Shown: positions 44,414 to 60,359, numbered from the stretch's first letter. The stretch is DNA of 64,000 nucleotides from Glandiceps talaboti (GCF_964340395.1 NC_135549.1:24304342-24368341), one strand, 5' to 3'. The notes: generated from the letters alone by a model not told the origin. Numbers and translations: made by a program.

Positions 44414-45140
44414 GACCGGTCAGTTTCTTCGGCCGGGGGGGTGGGGGGGGGGGGTGGGGGGGGGGGGGGTGGATTGGTAGGGGGGTCACCCTGTTTTTGA
44501 AATTGGCAGTAGGGGGTCATGCTGTTTTGAAAATTGTGGATGGGGGGGGGGGTGGTCATTGTGTTTTAAATTGTGATGGAAGAAAAAAATCCTTTCTACA
44601 ATGGCATATAGCCTTGTCTGAAATGTGGTACATGTCAATATTTGTTCTTGTCCCTGTTTCTTACATGAATTCTTTAATATTACTTATTAGTTCAAACATA
44701 ACTATACATATACATATACATGTATTACCTAGCTACCACACTAGTTACAGAACATGTCGTGTAAATGCTTGGCTGTTTCACAATCAATATTGCGGTTTAG
44801 GGCAAAAGTGAACTTGTGACTTGAAGGTTTCGTAATGTCAATTTTCATAGATAGTTTATAAATGAAGTTAATCTACATTGTTCTACTCGTCATGTTATTG
44901 ACACTACAAATCACCACAACTCATCAGATTCCAGTTTCTATTATACACTAGGTATGACCACCTAAAGTTCTCTAACATACCGGTGACTTTATTATACATA
45001 TATTAATACATGTAACATACTAATGTTACATGTCTATTTTATGTGATATGGGAAACTCATTTAAAACGTACATTTAGGTTAGCTTTTCGAAGCTTGGAAA
45101 TATTACCTCAAAGGTTATGAATAACCTAAACATTGCCTTA
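44414..45140 (+). pseudogene. Inverted, truncated copy of the 15.5-16.26 kb gene segment
   Basis: Matches the minus strand of 15495-16262: starts near GACCGGTCAGTTTCTTCGGC, contains expanded poly-G blocks, and continues through the intron into the beginning of block b. That exon portion reads FSKLGNITSKVMNNLNIAL against YSKLGNITSKAMNNLNIVL in the parent, then breaks off at about 45140, where satellite begins. The exon rest is absent, so it is a dead fragment. Confidence 0.8.
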
Positions 45141-48100
45141 GTATTATAGGTTGGACAGTCACCATTCTACCATCAAATTATTCTAGTCTATTCCCATCAT
45201 ACACTGCAATACAACAAAGTTATTTGTTTACAGATGTTACTAAGGTTTGTTATTCCTTTTTAATATTGGTTGGACAATCACCATTCTACCATCAAATTAT
45301 TCTATTCTATTTCCATCATACACTGCAATAGAACAAAGTTATTTGTTTACAAATGTTACTAAGGAGTGTTATTCCATTTTATTATCGGTTGGACAATCAC
45401 CATTCTACCATCAAATTATTCTATTCTATTCCCATCATACACTGCAATAGAACAAAGTCATTTGTTTACAAATGTTACTAAGGAGTATTATTCCATTTCA
45501 TTCTAGGCTGGACAATCACCTTTCTACCATGAAATTATTCTATTCCATTCCCATATTACACTGCAATAGAACAAAGTCATTTGTTTACAAATGTTACTAA
45601 GGAGTATTATTCCATTTTAATATTGGTTAAAAAATCACCATTCTACCATCAAATTATTCTATTCTATTCCTGTCATACACTGCAATAGAACGAAGTCATT
45701 TGTTTACAAATGTTACTAAGTTATTCCATTTCATTCTAGGCTGGACAATCACCTTTCTACCATGAAATTATTCTATTCCATTCCCATATTACACTGCAAT
45801 AGAACAAAGTCATTTGTTTACAAATGTTACTAAGGAGTATTATTCCATTTTAATATTGGTTAAAAAATCACCATTCTACCATCAAATTATTGTATTCTAT
45901 TCGCATCATCCACTGCAATAGAACAAAGTCATTTGTTTACAAATGTTACTAAGGAGTATTATTCCATTTCATTCTAGACTGGACAATCACCTTTCTACCA
46001 TGAAATTATTCTATGCTATTCCCATCATCCACTGCAATATAACAAAGTTATTTGTTTACAAATGTTACTAAGGAGTATTATCCATTTTAATATTGGTTAA
46101 ACAATCACCATTCTACCATCAAATTATTATATTCTATTCCCATCATACACTGCAATACAACAAAGTCATTTGCTTACAAATGTCACTAAGGAGTACTATT
46201 CCATTTCATTATAGGTTGGACAATCACCATTCTACCATCAAATTATTCTATTCTATACCCATCATACACTGCATTAGAACAAAGTCATTGTTTACAAATG
46301 TTACTAAGGAGTGTTATTCCATTTTAATTTTGGCTGGACAGTCACCATTCTACCATCAAATTATTGTATTCTATTCCCATCATACACTGCATTAGAACAA
46401 AGTCATTGTTTACAAATGTTACTAAGGATTGTTATTCCATTTTAATATTGGTTGGACAATCACCTTTCTACCATCAAATTATTCTATTCTATTCCCATCA
46501 TGCACTGCAATAGAAGAAAGTCATTTGTTTACAAATGTTACTAAGGAGTATTATTCCATTTCATTATAGGTTGAACAGTCACCATTCGACCATCAAACTA
46601 GCCTAGATCTATTCCCATCATACACTGCAATAGAACAAAGTCATTTGTTTACAAATGTTACTAAGGAGTAGTGTTCCATTTCATTCTAGGCTGGAAAATC
46701 ACCTTTCTACCATCAAATTATTCTATTCTATTCCCATCATACACTGCAATAGAACAAAGTCATTTGTTTACAAATTTTACAATGAAGGATTATTATTCCA
46801 TTTCATTCAATTTGGACAATCTCGATTGTACCATCAAATTATTGTATTCTATTCCCATCATACACTGCATTAGAACAAAGTCATTGTTTACAAATGTTAC
46901 TAATGAGTGTTATTCCATTTTAATATTAGTTGGACAGTCACCATTCTACCATCAAATTATTCTATTCTATTCCCATCATACACTGCAATAGAACTAAGTC
47001 ATTTGTTTACAAATGTTACTAAGGAGTAGTGTTCCATTTCATTCTAGGCTGGACAATCACCTTTCTACCATCAAATTATTCTATTCTATTCCCACTGCAA
47101 TAGAACAAAGTCATTGTTTACAAATGTTACTAAGGAGTATTATTCCATTTTAATATAGGTAGAATAATCACCATTCTACCATCAAATTATTCTATTCTAT
47201 TCCCATCATCCACTGCAATAGAACAAATTTATTTGTTTACAAATGTTACTAAAGAGTATTATTCCATTTTAATATTGGTTAAACAATCACCATTCTACCA
47301 TCAAATTATTCTATTCTATTCCCATCATACACTGCAATAGAATAAAATTATTTGTTTACAAATGTTACTAAGGAATATTATTCCATTTCATTCTCGGCTG
47401 GACAATTACCTTTCTACCATAGAATTATTCTATTCCATTCCCATCATACACTGCAATAGAACAAAGTTATTTGGTTACAAATGTTACTAAGGAGTATTAT
47501 TCCATTTTAATATTGGTTAAACAATCACCATTCTACCATCAAATTATTCTATTCTATTCCTATCATACACTGCAATAGAATAAAATTATTTGTTTACAAA
47601 TGTTACTAAGGAATATTATTCCATTTCATTCTCGGCTGGACAATTACCTTTCTACCATAGAATTATTCTATTCCATTCCCATCATACACTGCAATAGAAC
47701 AAAGTTATTTGGTTACAAATGTTACTAAGGAGTATTATTCCATTTTAATATTGGTTAAACAATCACCATTCTACCATCAAATTATTCTATTCTATTCCCA
47801 TCATACACTGCAATAGAACAAAGTCATTTGTTTACAAATGTTACTAAGGAGTATTATTCCATTTCATTCTAGGCTGGACAATCACCTTTCTACCATCAAA
47901 TTATTCTATTCTATTCCAATCATCCACTGCAATAGAACAAATTTATTTTTTTACAAATGTTACTAAAGAGTATTATTCCATTTTAATATTGGTTAAACAA
48001 CCACCATTCTACCATCTAATTATTGTATTCTATTCCCATCATACACTGCAATAGAACAAAGTCATTTGTTTACAAATTTTACAATGAAGGATTATTATTC

Positions 48101-50550
48101 CATTTCATTCTATTTGGACAATCTCGATTGTACCATCAAATTATTGTATTCTATTCCCATCATCCACTGCAATAGAACAAAGTCATTGTTTGCAAATGTT
48201 ACTAAGGAGTATTATTCCCTTTCATCATAAGCTGGACAATCACCTTTCTACCATCAAACTAGTCTATTCTATTCCCATCATACACTACAATAGAACAAAG
48301 TCATTTGTTTACAAATGTTACTAAGGAGTGTTATTCCATTTTAATATTGGTTGGACAATCACCATTCTACCATCAAACTAGGCTATTCTATTCCCATCAT
48401 CCACTGCAATAGAACAAAGTCATTTGTTTACAAATGTTACTAAGGAGTATTATTCCATTTCATTCTAGGCTGGACAATCACCTTTCTACCATGAAATTAT
48501 TCTATTCTATTCCCATCATCCACAGCAATAGAACAAAGTTATTTGTTTACAAATGTTACTGAGGAGTATTATTCCATTTCATTCTAGGCTGGACAATCAC
48601 CTTTCTACAATGAAATTATTCTATTCTATTCCCATCATCCACTGCAATAGAACAAAGTTATTTGTTTACAAATGTTACTCTTATAACGATTATTCCATTT
48701 CAATAGAGATTTGACAATCACCGTTCTACCATCAAATTATTCTATTTTATTCCCATTATACACTGCAATAGAACATGGTTATTTGTTTACAAATGTTACT
48801 AAGGAGACAGTATTATTCCATTTCATTATAGGTTGGACAATCACCATTCTACCATAGAATTATTCTATTCTATTTCCCATCATCCACTGCAATAGAACAA
48901 AGTTATTTGTTTACAAATGTTACTAAGGAGTATTATTCCATTTCATTATAGGTTGGACAATCACCATTCTACCATAGAATTATTCTATTCTATTCACATC
49001 ATACACTGCAATAGAACAAAGTCATTTGTTTACAAATTTTACAATGAAGGATTATTATTCCATTTCATTCTATTTTGACAATGTCGATTGTACCATCAAA
49101 TTATTGTATTCTATTCCCATCATCCACTGCATTAGAACAAAGTCATTGTTTACAAATGTTACCAAGGAGTATTATTCCATTTTAATATTGGTTGGACAGT
49201 CACCATTCTACCATCAAATTATTCTATTCTATTCCCATCATACACTGCAATAGAACAAAGTCATTGTTAGAAATGTTACTAAGGAGTGTTATTCCATTTT
49301 AATATAGGTAGAATAATCACCATTCTACCATCAAATTATTCTATTCTATTCCCATCATCCACTGCAATAGAACAAATTTATTTGTTTACAAATGTTACTA
49401 AAGAGTATTATTCCATTTTAATATTGGTTTAACATTCACCATTCTACCATCAAATTATTCTATTCTATTCCCATCATACACTGCAATAGAATAAAGTTAT
49501 TTGTTTACAAATGTTACTAAGGAGTATTATTCCATTTCATTCTAGGTTGTACAATTACCTTTCTACCGTAGAATTATTCTATTCCATTCCCATCATACAC
49601 TGCAATAGAACAAAGTTATTTGTTTACAAATGTTACTAAGGAGTATTATTCCATTTTATTATTGGTTAAACAATCACCATTCTACCATCAAATTATTCTA
49701 TTCTATTCCCATCATACACTGCAATAGAACAAAGTCATTTCTTTACAAATGTTACTAAGGAGTATTATTCCATTTTATTATTGGTTAAACAATCACCATT
49801 CTACCATCAAATTATTCTATTCTATTCCAATCATACACTTCAATAGAACAAAGGTATTTGTTTACAAATGTTACTAAGGAGTGTTATTCCATTTTATTAT
49901 TGGTTGGACAATCACCATTCCACCATCAAATAATTCTATTCTATTCCCATCATACACTGCAATAGAACAAAGTCATTTGTTTACAAATGTTACTAAGGAG
50001 TACTATTCCATTTCATTATAGGTTGAACAGTCATCATTCGACCATCAAACTAGTCTATTCTATTCCAATCATACACTGCAATAGAACAAAGTTATTTGTT
50101 TACAAATGTTACTAGGGAGTAGTATTCCATTTCATTATAGGCTGGACAATTACCTTTCTACCATGAAATTATTCTATTCTATTCCCATCATGCACTGCAA
50201 TAGAACAAAGTCATGTGTTTACAAATATTACAAAGGAGAATTATTCCATTTTAATATTGGTTAAACAATCACCATTCCACTATCAAATTATTCTATTCTA
50301 TTCTCATCATACACTGCAATAGAACAAAGTCATTTGTTTACAAATGTTACTAAGGAGTATTATTCCATTTCATTCTAGACTGGACAATCACCTTTCTACC
50401 ATCAAATTATTCTATTCTATTCCAATCATACACTGCAATAGAACGAAGTCATTTGTTTACAAATTTTACAATGAAGGATTATTATTCCATTTCATTCTAT
50501 TTGGAGAATGTCGATTGTACCATCAAATTATTATATTCTATTCCCATCAT

Positions 50551-53406
50551 CCACTGCAATAGAACAAAGTCAATTGTTTACAAATGTTACTAAGGAGTAT
50601 TAATCCATTTCATCATAGGCTGGCCAATCACCATTCTACCATCAAATTATTCTATTCTATTCCCATCATACACTGCAATAGAAGAAAATCAATTGTTTAC
50701 AAATGTTACTAAGGAGTATTAATCCATTTCATCATAGGCTTGACAATCACCATTCTACAATCAAACTAGTCTATTCTATTCCCATCATACACTATAATAG
50801 AACAAAGTAATTTGTTTACAAATGTTACTAAGGAGTATTATTCCATTTTAATATAGGTAGAATAATCACCATTCTACCATCAAATTATTCTATTCTATTC
50901 CCATCATCCACTGCAATAGAACAAATTTATTTGTTTACTAATGTTACAAAGAGTATTATTGCATTTTAATATTGGTTAAACAATCACCATTCTACCATCA
51001 AATTATTCTATTCTATTCCCATCATACACTGCAATAGAACAAAGTCAATTGTTTACAAATGTTACTAAGGAGTATTAATCCATTTCATCATACGCTTGAC
51101 AATCACCATTCTACCATCAAACTAGTCTATTCTATTCCCATCATACACTATAATAGAACAAAGTAATTTATTTACAAATGTTACTAAGGAGACTTATTCC
51201 ATTTTATCATAGGTTGGAAAATCACCATTCTACCATGAAATTATTCTATTCTATTCCCATCATACACTGCAATAGAACAAAGTTATTTGTTTACAAAATG
51301 TTACTAAGGAGTATTATTCCATTTTAATATTTGTTAAACAATCACCATTCTACCATCAAATTATTCTATTCTATTCCCATCATACACTGCAATAGAATAA
51401 AGTTATTTGTTTACAAATGTTACTAAGGAGTGTTATTCCATTTCATTCTAGGCTGTACAATTACCTTTCTACCATAGAATTATTCTATTCCATTCCCATC
51501 ATACACTGCAATAGAACAAAGTTATTTGTTTACAAATGTTACTAAGGAGTGTTATTCCATTTTATTATTGATTGGTCAATCACCATTCCACCATCAAATT
51601 ATTCTATTCTATTCCCATCATACACTGCAATAGAACAAAGTCATTTGTTTACAAATGTTACTAAGGAGTACTATTCCAATTCATTATAGGTTGAACAGTC
51701 ATCATTCTACCATCAAACTAGTCTATTCTATTCCCATCATACACTGCAATAGAACAAAGTCATTTGTTTACAAATGTTACTAGGGAGTAGTATTCCATTT
51801 CATTATAGGCTGGACAATTACCTTTCTACCATGAAATTATTCTATTCTATTCCCATCATACACTGCAATAGAACAAAGTCATGTGTTTACAAATGTTACT
51901 AAGGAGTATTATTCCATTTTAATATTGGTTAAACAATCACCATTCCACTATCAAATTATTCTATTCTATTCCCATCATACACTGCAATAGAACAAAGTCA
52001 ATTGTTTACAAATGTTACTAAGGAGTATTAATCCATTTCATCATAGGCTGGCCAATCACCATTCTACCATCAAATTATTCTATTCTATTCCCATCATACA
52101 CTGCAATAGAACAAAATCAATTGTTTACAAATGTTACTAAGGAGTATTAATCCATTTCATCATAGGCTTGACAATCACCATTCTACAATCAAACTAGTCT
52201 ATTCTATTCCCATCATACACTATAATAGAACAAAGTAATTTGTTTACAAATGTTACTAAGGAGTATTATTCCATTTTAATATAGGTAGAATAATCACCAT
52301 TCTACCATCAAATTATTCTATTCTATTCCCATCATCCACTGCAATAGAACAAATTTATTTGTTTACAAATGTTACAAAGAGTATTATTGCATTTTAATAT
52401 TGGTTAAACAATCACCATTCTACCATCAAATTATTCTATTCTATTCCCATCATACACTGCAATAGAACAAAGTCAATTGTTTACAAATGTTACTAAGGAG
52501 TATTAATCCATTTCATCATACGCTTGACAATCACCATTCTACCATCAAACTAGTCTATTCTATTCCCATCATACACTATAATAGAACAAAGTAATTTATT
52601 TACAAATGTTACTAAGGAGACTTATTCCATTTTATCATAGGTTGGAAAATCACCATTCTACCATGAAATTATTCTATTCTATTCCCATCATACACTGCAA
52701 TAGAACAAAGTTATTTGTTTACAAAATGTTACTAAGGAGTATTATTCCATTTTAATATTTGTTAAACAATCACCATTCTACCATCAAATTATTCTATTCT
52801 ATTCCCATCATACACTGCAATAGAATAAAGTTATTTGTTTACAAATGTTACTAAGGAGTGTTATTCCATTTCATTCTAGGCTGTACAATTACCTTTCTAC
52901 CATAGAATTATTCTATTCCATTCCCATCATACACTGCAATAGAACAAAGTTATTTGTTTACAAATGTTACTAAGGAGTGTTATTCCATTTTATTATTGAT
53001 TGGTCAATCACCATTCCACCATCAAATTATTCTATTCTATTCCCATCATACACTGCAATAGAACAAAGTCATTTGTTTACAAATGTTACTAAGGAGTACT
53101 ATTCCAATTCATTATAGGTTGAACAGTCATCATTCTACCATCAAACTAGTCTATTCTATTCCCATCATACACTGCAATAGAACAAAGTCATTTGTTTACA
53201 AATGTTACTAGGGAGTAGTATTCCATTTCATTATAGGCTGGACAATTACCTTTCTACCATGAAATTATTCTATTCTATTCCCATCATACACTGCAATAGA
53301 ACAAAGTCATGTGTTTACAAATGTTACTAAGGAGTATTATTCCATTTTAATATTGGTTAAACAATCACCATTCCACTATCAAATTATTCTATTCTATTCC
53401 CATCAT
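50551..53406. repeat. Tandem pair of 12-monomer (1428-bp) blocks within the satellite
   Basis: Rare variants recur exactly 1428 bp apart (12 x 119): TGGCCAATCA at 50621 and 52049, the GCATTTTAAT change at 50961 and 52389, TACGCTTGAC at 51091 and 52519, ATTGGTCAAT at 51571 and 52999. The copies differ at only a few bases, much less than neighbouring monomers do, so this is a recent multimer duplication. Edges are approximate. Confidence 0.9.
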
Positions 53407-55059
53407 ACACTGCAATAGAACAAAGTCATTTGTTTACAAATGTTACTAAGGAGTATTATTCCATTTTATCATAGGTTGGAAAATCACCATTCTACCATGA
53501 AATTATTCTATTCTATTCCCATCATACACTGCAATAGAACAAAGTTATTTGTTTACAAAATGTTACTAAGGAGTATTATTCCATTTTAATATTGGTTAAA
53601 CAATCACCATTCTACCATCAAATTATTCTATTCTATTCCCATCATACACTGCAATAGAATAAAGTTATTTGTTTACAAATATTACTAAGGAGTATTATTC
53701 CATTTCATTTTAGGCTGTACAATTACCTTTCTACCATAGAATTATTCTATTCCATTCCCATCATACACTGCAATAGAACAAAGTTATTTAATTACAAATG
53801 TTACTAAGGAGTGTTATTCCATTTTAATATTGGTTAAACAGTCACCATTCTACCATCAAATTATTCTATTCTATTCCCATCATACACTGCAATAGAACAA
53901 AGTTATTTGCCTACAAATGTTACTAGGGAATATTATTCCATTCCATTATAGGCTGGACAATTACCTTTCTACCATGAAATTATTCTATTGTATTCTCATC
54001 ATCCACTGCAATAGAACAAAGTCATGTGTTTACAAATGTTACTAAGGAGTATTATTCCATTTTAATATTGGTTAAACAATCACCATTCCACTATCAAATT
54101 AATCTATTCTATTCCCATCATACACTGCAATAGAACAAAGTCATTTGTTTACAAATATTACTAAGGAGTATTATTCCATTTCATCATAGGCTGGCCAATC
54201 ACCATTCTACCATCAAATTATTCTATTCTAGTCCCAATATCATCCACTGCAATAGAACAAAATCAATTGTTTACAAATGTTACTAAGGAGTATTAATCCA
54301 TTTCATCATAGGCTTGACAATCACCATTCTACCATCAAACTAGTCTATTCTATTCCCATCATACATTATAATAGAACAAAGTAATTTGTTTACAAATGTT
54401 ACTTAGGAGTATTATTCCATTTTAATATAGGTAGAATAATCACCATTCTACCATCAAATTATTCTTTTCTATTGCCATCATCCACTGCAATAGAACAAAT
54501 TTATTTGTTTACAAAATGTTACTAAGGAGTATTATTCCATTTTAATATTGGTTAAACAATCACCATTATACCATCAAATTATTCTATTCTATTCCCATCA
54601 TACACTGCAATAGAATAAAGTTATTTGTTTACAAATGTTACTAAGGAGTATTATTCCATTTCATTCTAGGCTGTACAATTACCTTTCTACCATAGAATTA
54701 TTCTATTCCATTCCCATCATACACTGCAATAGAACAAAGTTATTTAATTACAAATGTTACTAAGGAGTATTATTCCATTTTAATATTGGTTAAACAGTCA
54801 CCATTCTACCATCAAATTATTCTATTCTATTCCCATCATACACTGCAATAGAACAAAGTTATTTGTTTACAAATGTTACTAGGGAGTAGTATTCCATTCC
54901 ATTATAGGCTGGACAATTACCTTTCTACCATGAAATTATTCTATTCTATTCCCATCATCCACTGCAATAGAACAAAGTCATGTGTTTAAAAAATGTTACT
55001 AAGGAGTATTATTCCATTTTAATATTGGTTAAACAATCACCATTCCACTATCAAATTAT

Positions 55060-58000
55060 TCTATTCTATTCCCATCATACACTGCAATAGAACAAAGTCA
55101 TTTGTTTACAAATGTTACTAAGGAGTATTATTCCATTTCATCATAGGCTGGCCAATCACCATTCTACCATCAAATTATTCTATTCTATTCCAATCATCCA
55201 CTGCAATAGAACAAAATCAATTGTTTGCAAATGTTACTAAGGAGTATTAATCCATTTCATCATAGGCTTGACAATCACCATTCTACCATCAAACTAGTCT
55301 ATTCTATTCCCATCATACACTATAATAGAACAAAGTAATTTGTTTAGAAATGTTACTAAGGAGTATTATTCCATTTTAATATAGGTAGAATAATCACCAT
55401 TCTACCATCAAATTATTCTATTCTATTGCCATCATCCACTGTAATAGAACAAATTTATTTGTTTACAAATGTTACTAAAGAGTATTATTCCATTTTAATA
55501 TTGGTTAAACAATCACCATTCTACCATCAAATTATTCTATTCTATTCCCATCATACACTGCAATAGAACAAAGTCATTTGTTTACAAATGTTACTAAGGA
55601 GTATTAATCCATTTCATCATAGGCTTGACAATCACCATTCTACCATCAAACTAGTCTATTCTATTCCCATCATACACTATAATAGAACAAAGTAATTTGT
55701 TTACAAATGTTACTAAGGAGTGTTATTCCATTTTAATATTGGTTGGACAATCACCATTCTACCATCAAACTAGTCTATTCTATTCCCATCATACACTGCA
55801 ATAGAACAAAGTAATTAGTTTACAAATGTTACTAAGGAGTGTTATTCCATTTTAATATTGGTTGGACAATCACCATTCCACCATCACATTATTCTATTCT
55901 ATTCCCATCATACACTGCATTAGAACAAAGTCATTTGTTTACAAATGTTACTAAGGAGTATTATTCCATTTTATCATAGGTTGGAAAATCACCATTCTAC
56001 CATGAAATTATTCTATTCTATTCCCATCATACACTGCAATAGAACAAAGTTATTTGTTTACAAAATGTTACTAAGGAGTATTATTCCATTTTAATATTGG
56101 TTAAACAATCACCATTCTACCATCAAATTATTCTATTCTATTCCCATCATACAGTGCAATAGAATAAAGTTATTTGTTTACAAATGTTACTAAGGAGTAT
56201 TATTCCATTTCATTCTAGGCTGTACAATTACCTTTCTACCATAGAATTATTCTATTCCATTCCCTTCATACACTGCAATAGAACAAAGTTATTTAATTAC
56301 AAATGTTACTAAGGAGTATTATTCCATTTTAATATTGGTTAAACAGTCACCATTCTACCATCAAATTATTCTATTCTATTCCCATCATACACTGCAATAG
56401 AACAAAGTCATTTGTTTACAAATGTTACTAAGGAGTATTATTCCATTTCATTCTAGGCTGGACAATCACCTTTCTACCATCAAATTATTCTATTCTATTC
56501 CAATCATACACTGCAATAGCACGAAGTCATTTGTTTACAAATTTTACAATGAAGGATTATTATTCCATTTCATTCTATTTGGAGAATGTCGATTGTACCA
56601 TCAAATTATTATATTGTATTCCCATCATCCACTGCAATAGAACAAAGTCAATTGTTTACAAATGTTACTATGGAGTATTAATCCATTTCATCATAGGCTG
56701 GCCAATCACCATTCTACCATCAAATTATTCTATTCTATTCCCATCATACACTGCAATAGAACAAAGTCAATTGTTTACAAATGTTACTAAGGAGTATTAA
56801 TCCATTTCATCATAGGCTTGACAATCACCATTCTACCCTCAAACTAGTCTATTCTATTCCCATCATACACTGCAATAGAACAAAGTCATTTGTTTACAAA
56901 TGTTACTAAGGAGTGTTATTCCATTTTAATATTGGTTGGACAATCACCATTCTACAATCAAACTAGTCTATTCTATTCCCATCATACACTGCAATAGAAC
57001 AAAGTAATTTGTTTACAAATGTTACTATAAGGAGTGTTATTCCATTTTAATATTGGTTGGACAATCACCATTCCACCATCAAATTATTCTATTCTATTCC
57101 AATCATACACTGCAATAGAACAAAGTCATTTGTTTACAAATGTTAATAAGGAGTATTATTCCATTTTATCATAGGTTGGAAAATCACCATTCTACCATGA
57201 AATTATTCTATTCTATTCCCATCATACACTGCAATAGAACAAAGTTATTTGTTTACAAAATGTTACTAAGGAGTATTATTCCATTTTAATATTGGTTAAA
57301 CAATCACCATTCTACCATCAAATTATTCTATTCTATTCCCATCATACACTGCAATAGAACAAAGTTATTTGTTTACAAATGTTACTAGGGAGTAGTATTC
57401 CATTTCATTAAGGCTGGACAATTACCTTTCTACCATGAAATTATTCAATTCTATTCCCATCATCCACTGCAATAGAACAAAGTCATGTGTTTACAAATGT
57501 TACTAAGGAGTATTATTCCATTTTAATATTGGTTAAACAATCACCATTCCACTATCAAATTATTCTATTCTATTCCCATCATACACTGCAATAGAACAAA
57601 GTTATTTAATTACAAATGTTACTAAGGAGTATTATTCCATTTTAATATTGGTTAAACAGTCACCATTCTACCATCAAATTATTCTATTCTATTCCCATCA
57701 TACACTGCAATAGAACAAAGTCATTTGTTTACAAATGTTACTAAGGAGTATTATTCCATTTCATCATAGGCTGGCCAATCACCATTCTACCATCAAATTA
57801 TTCTATTCTATTCCAATCATCCACTGCAATAGAACAAAATCAATTGTTTGCAAATGTTACTAAGGAGTATTAATCCATTTCATCATAGGCTTGACAATCA
57901 CCATTCTACCATCAAACTAGTCTATTCTATTCCCATCATACACTATAATAGAACAAAGTAATTTGTTTAGAAATGTTACTAAGGAGTATTATTCCATTTT

Positions 58001-60305
58001 AATATAGGTAGAATAATCACCATTCTACCATCAAATTATTCTATTCTATTGCCATCATCCACTGTAATAGAACAAATTTATTTGTTTACAAATGTTACTA
58101 AAGAGTATTATTCCATTTTAATATTGGTTAAACAATCACCATTCTACCATCAAATTATTCTATTCTATTCCCATCATACACTGCAATAGAACAAAGTCAT
58201 TTGTTTACAAATGTTACTAAGGAGTATTAATCCATTTCATCATAGGCTTGACAATCACCATTCTACCATCAAACTAGTCTATTCTATTCCCATCATACAC
58301 TATAATAGAACAAAGTAATTTGTTTACAAATGTTACTAAGGAGTGTTATTCCATTTTAATATTGGTTGGACAATCACCATTCTACCATCAAACTAGTCTA
58401 TTCTATTCCCATCATACACTGCAATAGAACAAAGTAATTAGTTTACAAATGTTACTAAGGAGTGTTATTCCATTTTAATATTGGTTGGACAATCACCATT
58501 CCACCATCACATTATTCTATTCTATTCCCATCATACACTGCATTAGAACAAAGTCATTTGTTTACAAATGTTACTAAGGAGTATTATTCCATTTTATCAT
58601 AGGTTGGAAAATCACCATTCTACCATGAAATTATTCTATTCTATTCCCATCATACACTGCAATAGAACAAAGTTATTTGTTTACAAAATGTTACTAAGGA
58701 GTATTATTCCATTTTAATATTGGTTAAACAATCACCATTCTACCATCAAATTATTCTATTCTATTCCCATCATACAGTGCAATAGAATAAAGTTATTTGT
58801 TTACAAATGTTACTAAGGAGTATTATTCCATTTCATTCTAGGCTGTACAATTACCTTTCTACCATAGAATTATTCTATTCCATTCCCTTCATACACTGCA
58901 ATAGAACAAAGTTATTTAATTACAAATGTTACTAAGGAGTATTATTCCATTTTAATATTGGTTAAACAGTCACCATTCTACCATCAAATTATTCTATTCT
59001 ATTCCCATCATACACTGCAATAGAACAAAGTCATTTGTTTACAAATGTTACTAAGGAGTATTATTCCATTTCATTCTAGGCTGGACAATCACCTTTCTAC
59101 CATCAAATTATTCTATTCTATTCCAATCATACACTGCAATAGCACGAAGTCATTTGTTTACAAATTTTACAATGAAGGATTATTATTCCATTTCATTCTA
59201 TTTGGAGAATGTCGATTGTACCATCAAATTATTATATTGTATTCCCATCATCCACTGCAATAGAACAAAGTCAATTGTTTACAAATGTTACTATGGAGTA
59301 TTAATCCATTTCATCATAGGCTGGCCAATCACCATTCTACCATCAAATTATTCTATTCTATTCCCATCATACACTGCAATAGAACAAAGTCAATTGTTTA
59401 CAAATGTTACTAAGGAGTATTAATCCATTTCATCATAGGCTTGACAATCACCATTCTACCCTCAAACTAGTCTATTCTATTCCCATCATACACTATAATA
59501 GAACAAAGTAATTTGTTTACAAATGTTACTAAGGAGTGTTATTCCATTTTAATATTGGTTGGACAATCACCATTCTACAATCAAACTAGTCTATTCTATT
59601 CCCATCATACACTGCAATAGAACAAAGTAATTTGTTTACAAATGTTACTATAAGGAGTGTTATTCCATTTTAATATTGGTTGGACAATCACCATTCCACC
59701 ATCAAATTATTCTATTCTATTCCAATCATACACTGCAATAGAACAAAGTCATTTGTTTACAAATGTTAATAAGGAGTATTATTCCATTTTATCATAGGTT
59801 GGAAAATCACCATTCTACCATGAAATTATTCTATTCTATTCCCATCATACACTGCAATAGAACAAAGTTATTTGTTTACAAAATGTTACTAAGGAGTATT
59901 ATTCCATTTTAATATTGGTTAAACAATCACCATTCTACCATCAAATTATTCTATTCTATTCCCATCATACACTGCAATAGAACAAAGTTATTTGTTTACA
60001 AATGTTACTAGGGAGTAGTATTCCATTTCATTAAGGCTGGACAATTACCTTTCTACCATGAAATTATTCAATTCTATTCCCATCATCCACTGCAATAGAA
60101 CAAAGTCATGTGTTTACAAATGTTACTAAGGAGTATTATTCCATTTTAATATTGGTTAAACAATCACCATTCCACTATCAAATTATTCTATTCTATTCCC
60201 ATCATACACTGCAATAGAACAAAGTTATTTAATTACAAATGTTACTAAGGAGTATTATTCCATTTTAATATTGGTTAAACAGTCACCATTCTACCATCAA
60301 ATTAT
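55060..60305. repeat. Tandem pair of 22-monomer (2623-bp) blocks within the satellite
   Basis: Variants recur 2623 bp apart: CTGGCCAATC at 55148 and 57771, TTGTTTGCAA at 55221 and 57844, the ACTATGGAG change at 56667 and 59290. 2623 is 22 monomers plus 5 bp of small insertions (such as CAAAATGTT and CTATAAGGAG) that are themselves duplicated. I found few differences between the copies (for example TGCAATAG against TATAATAG near 56873 and 59496). Edges are approximate. Confidence 0.9.
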
Positions 60306-60359
60306 TCTATTCTATTCCCATCATACACTGCAATAGAACAAAGTCATTTGTTTACAAAT

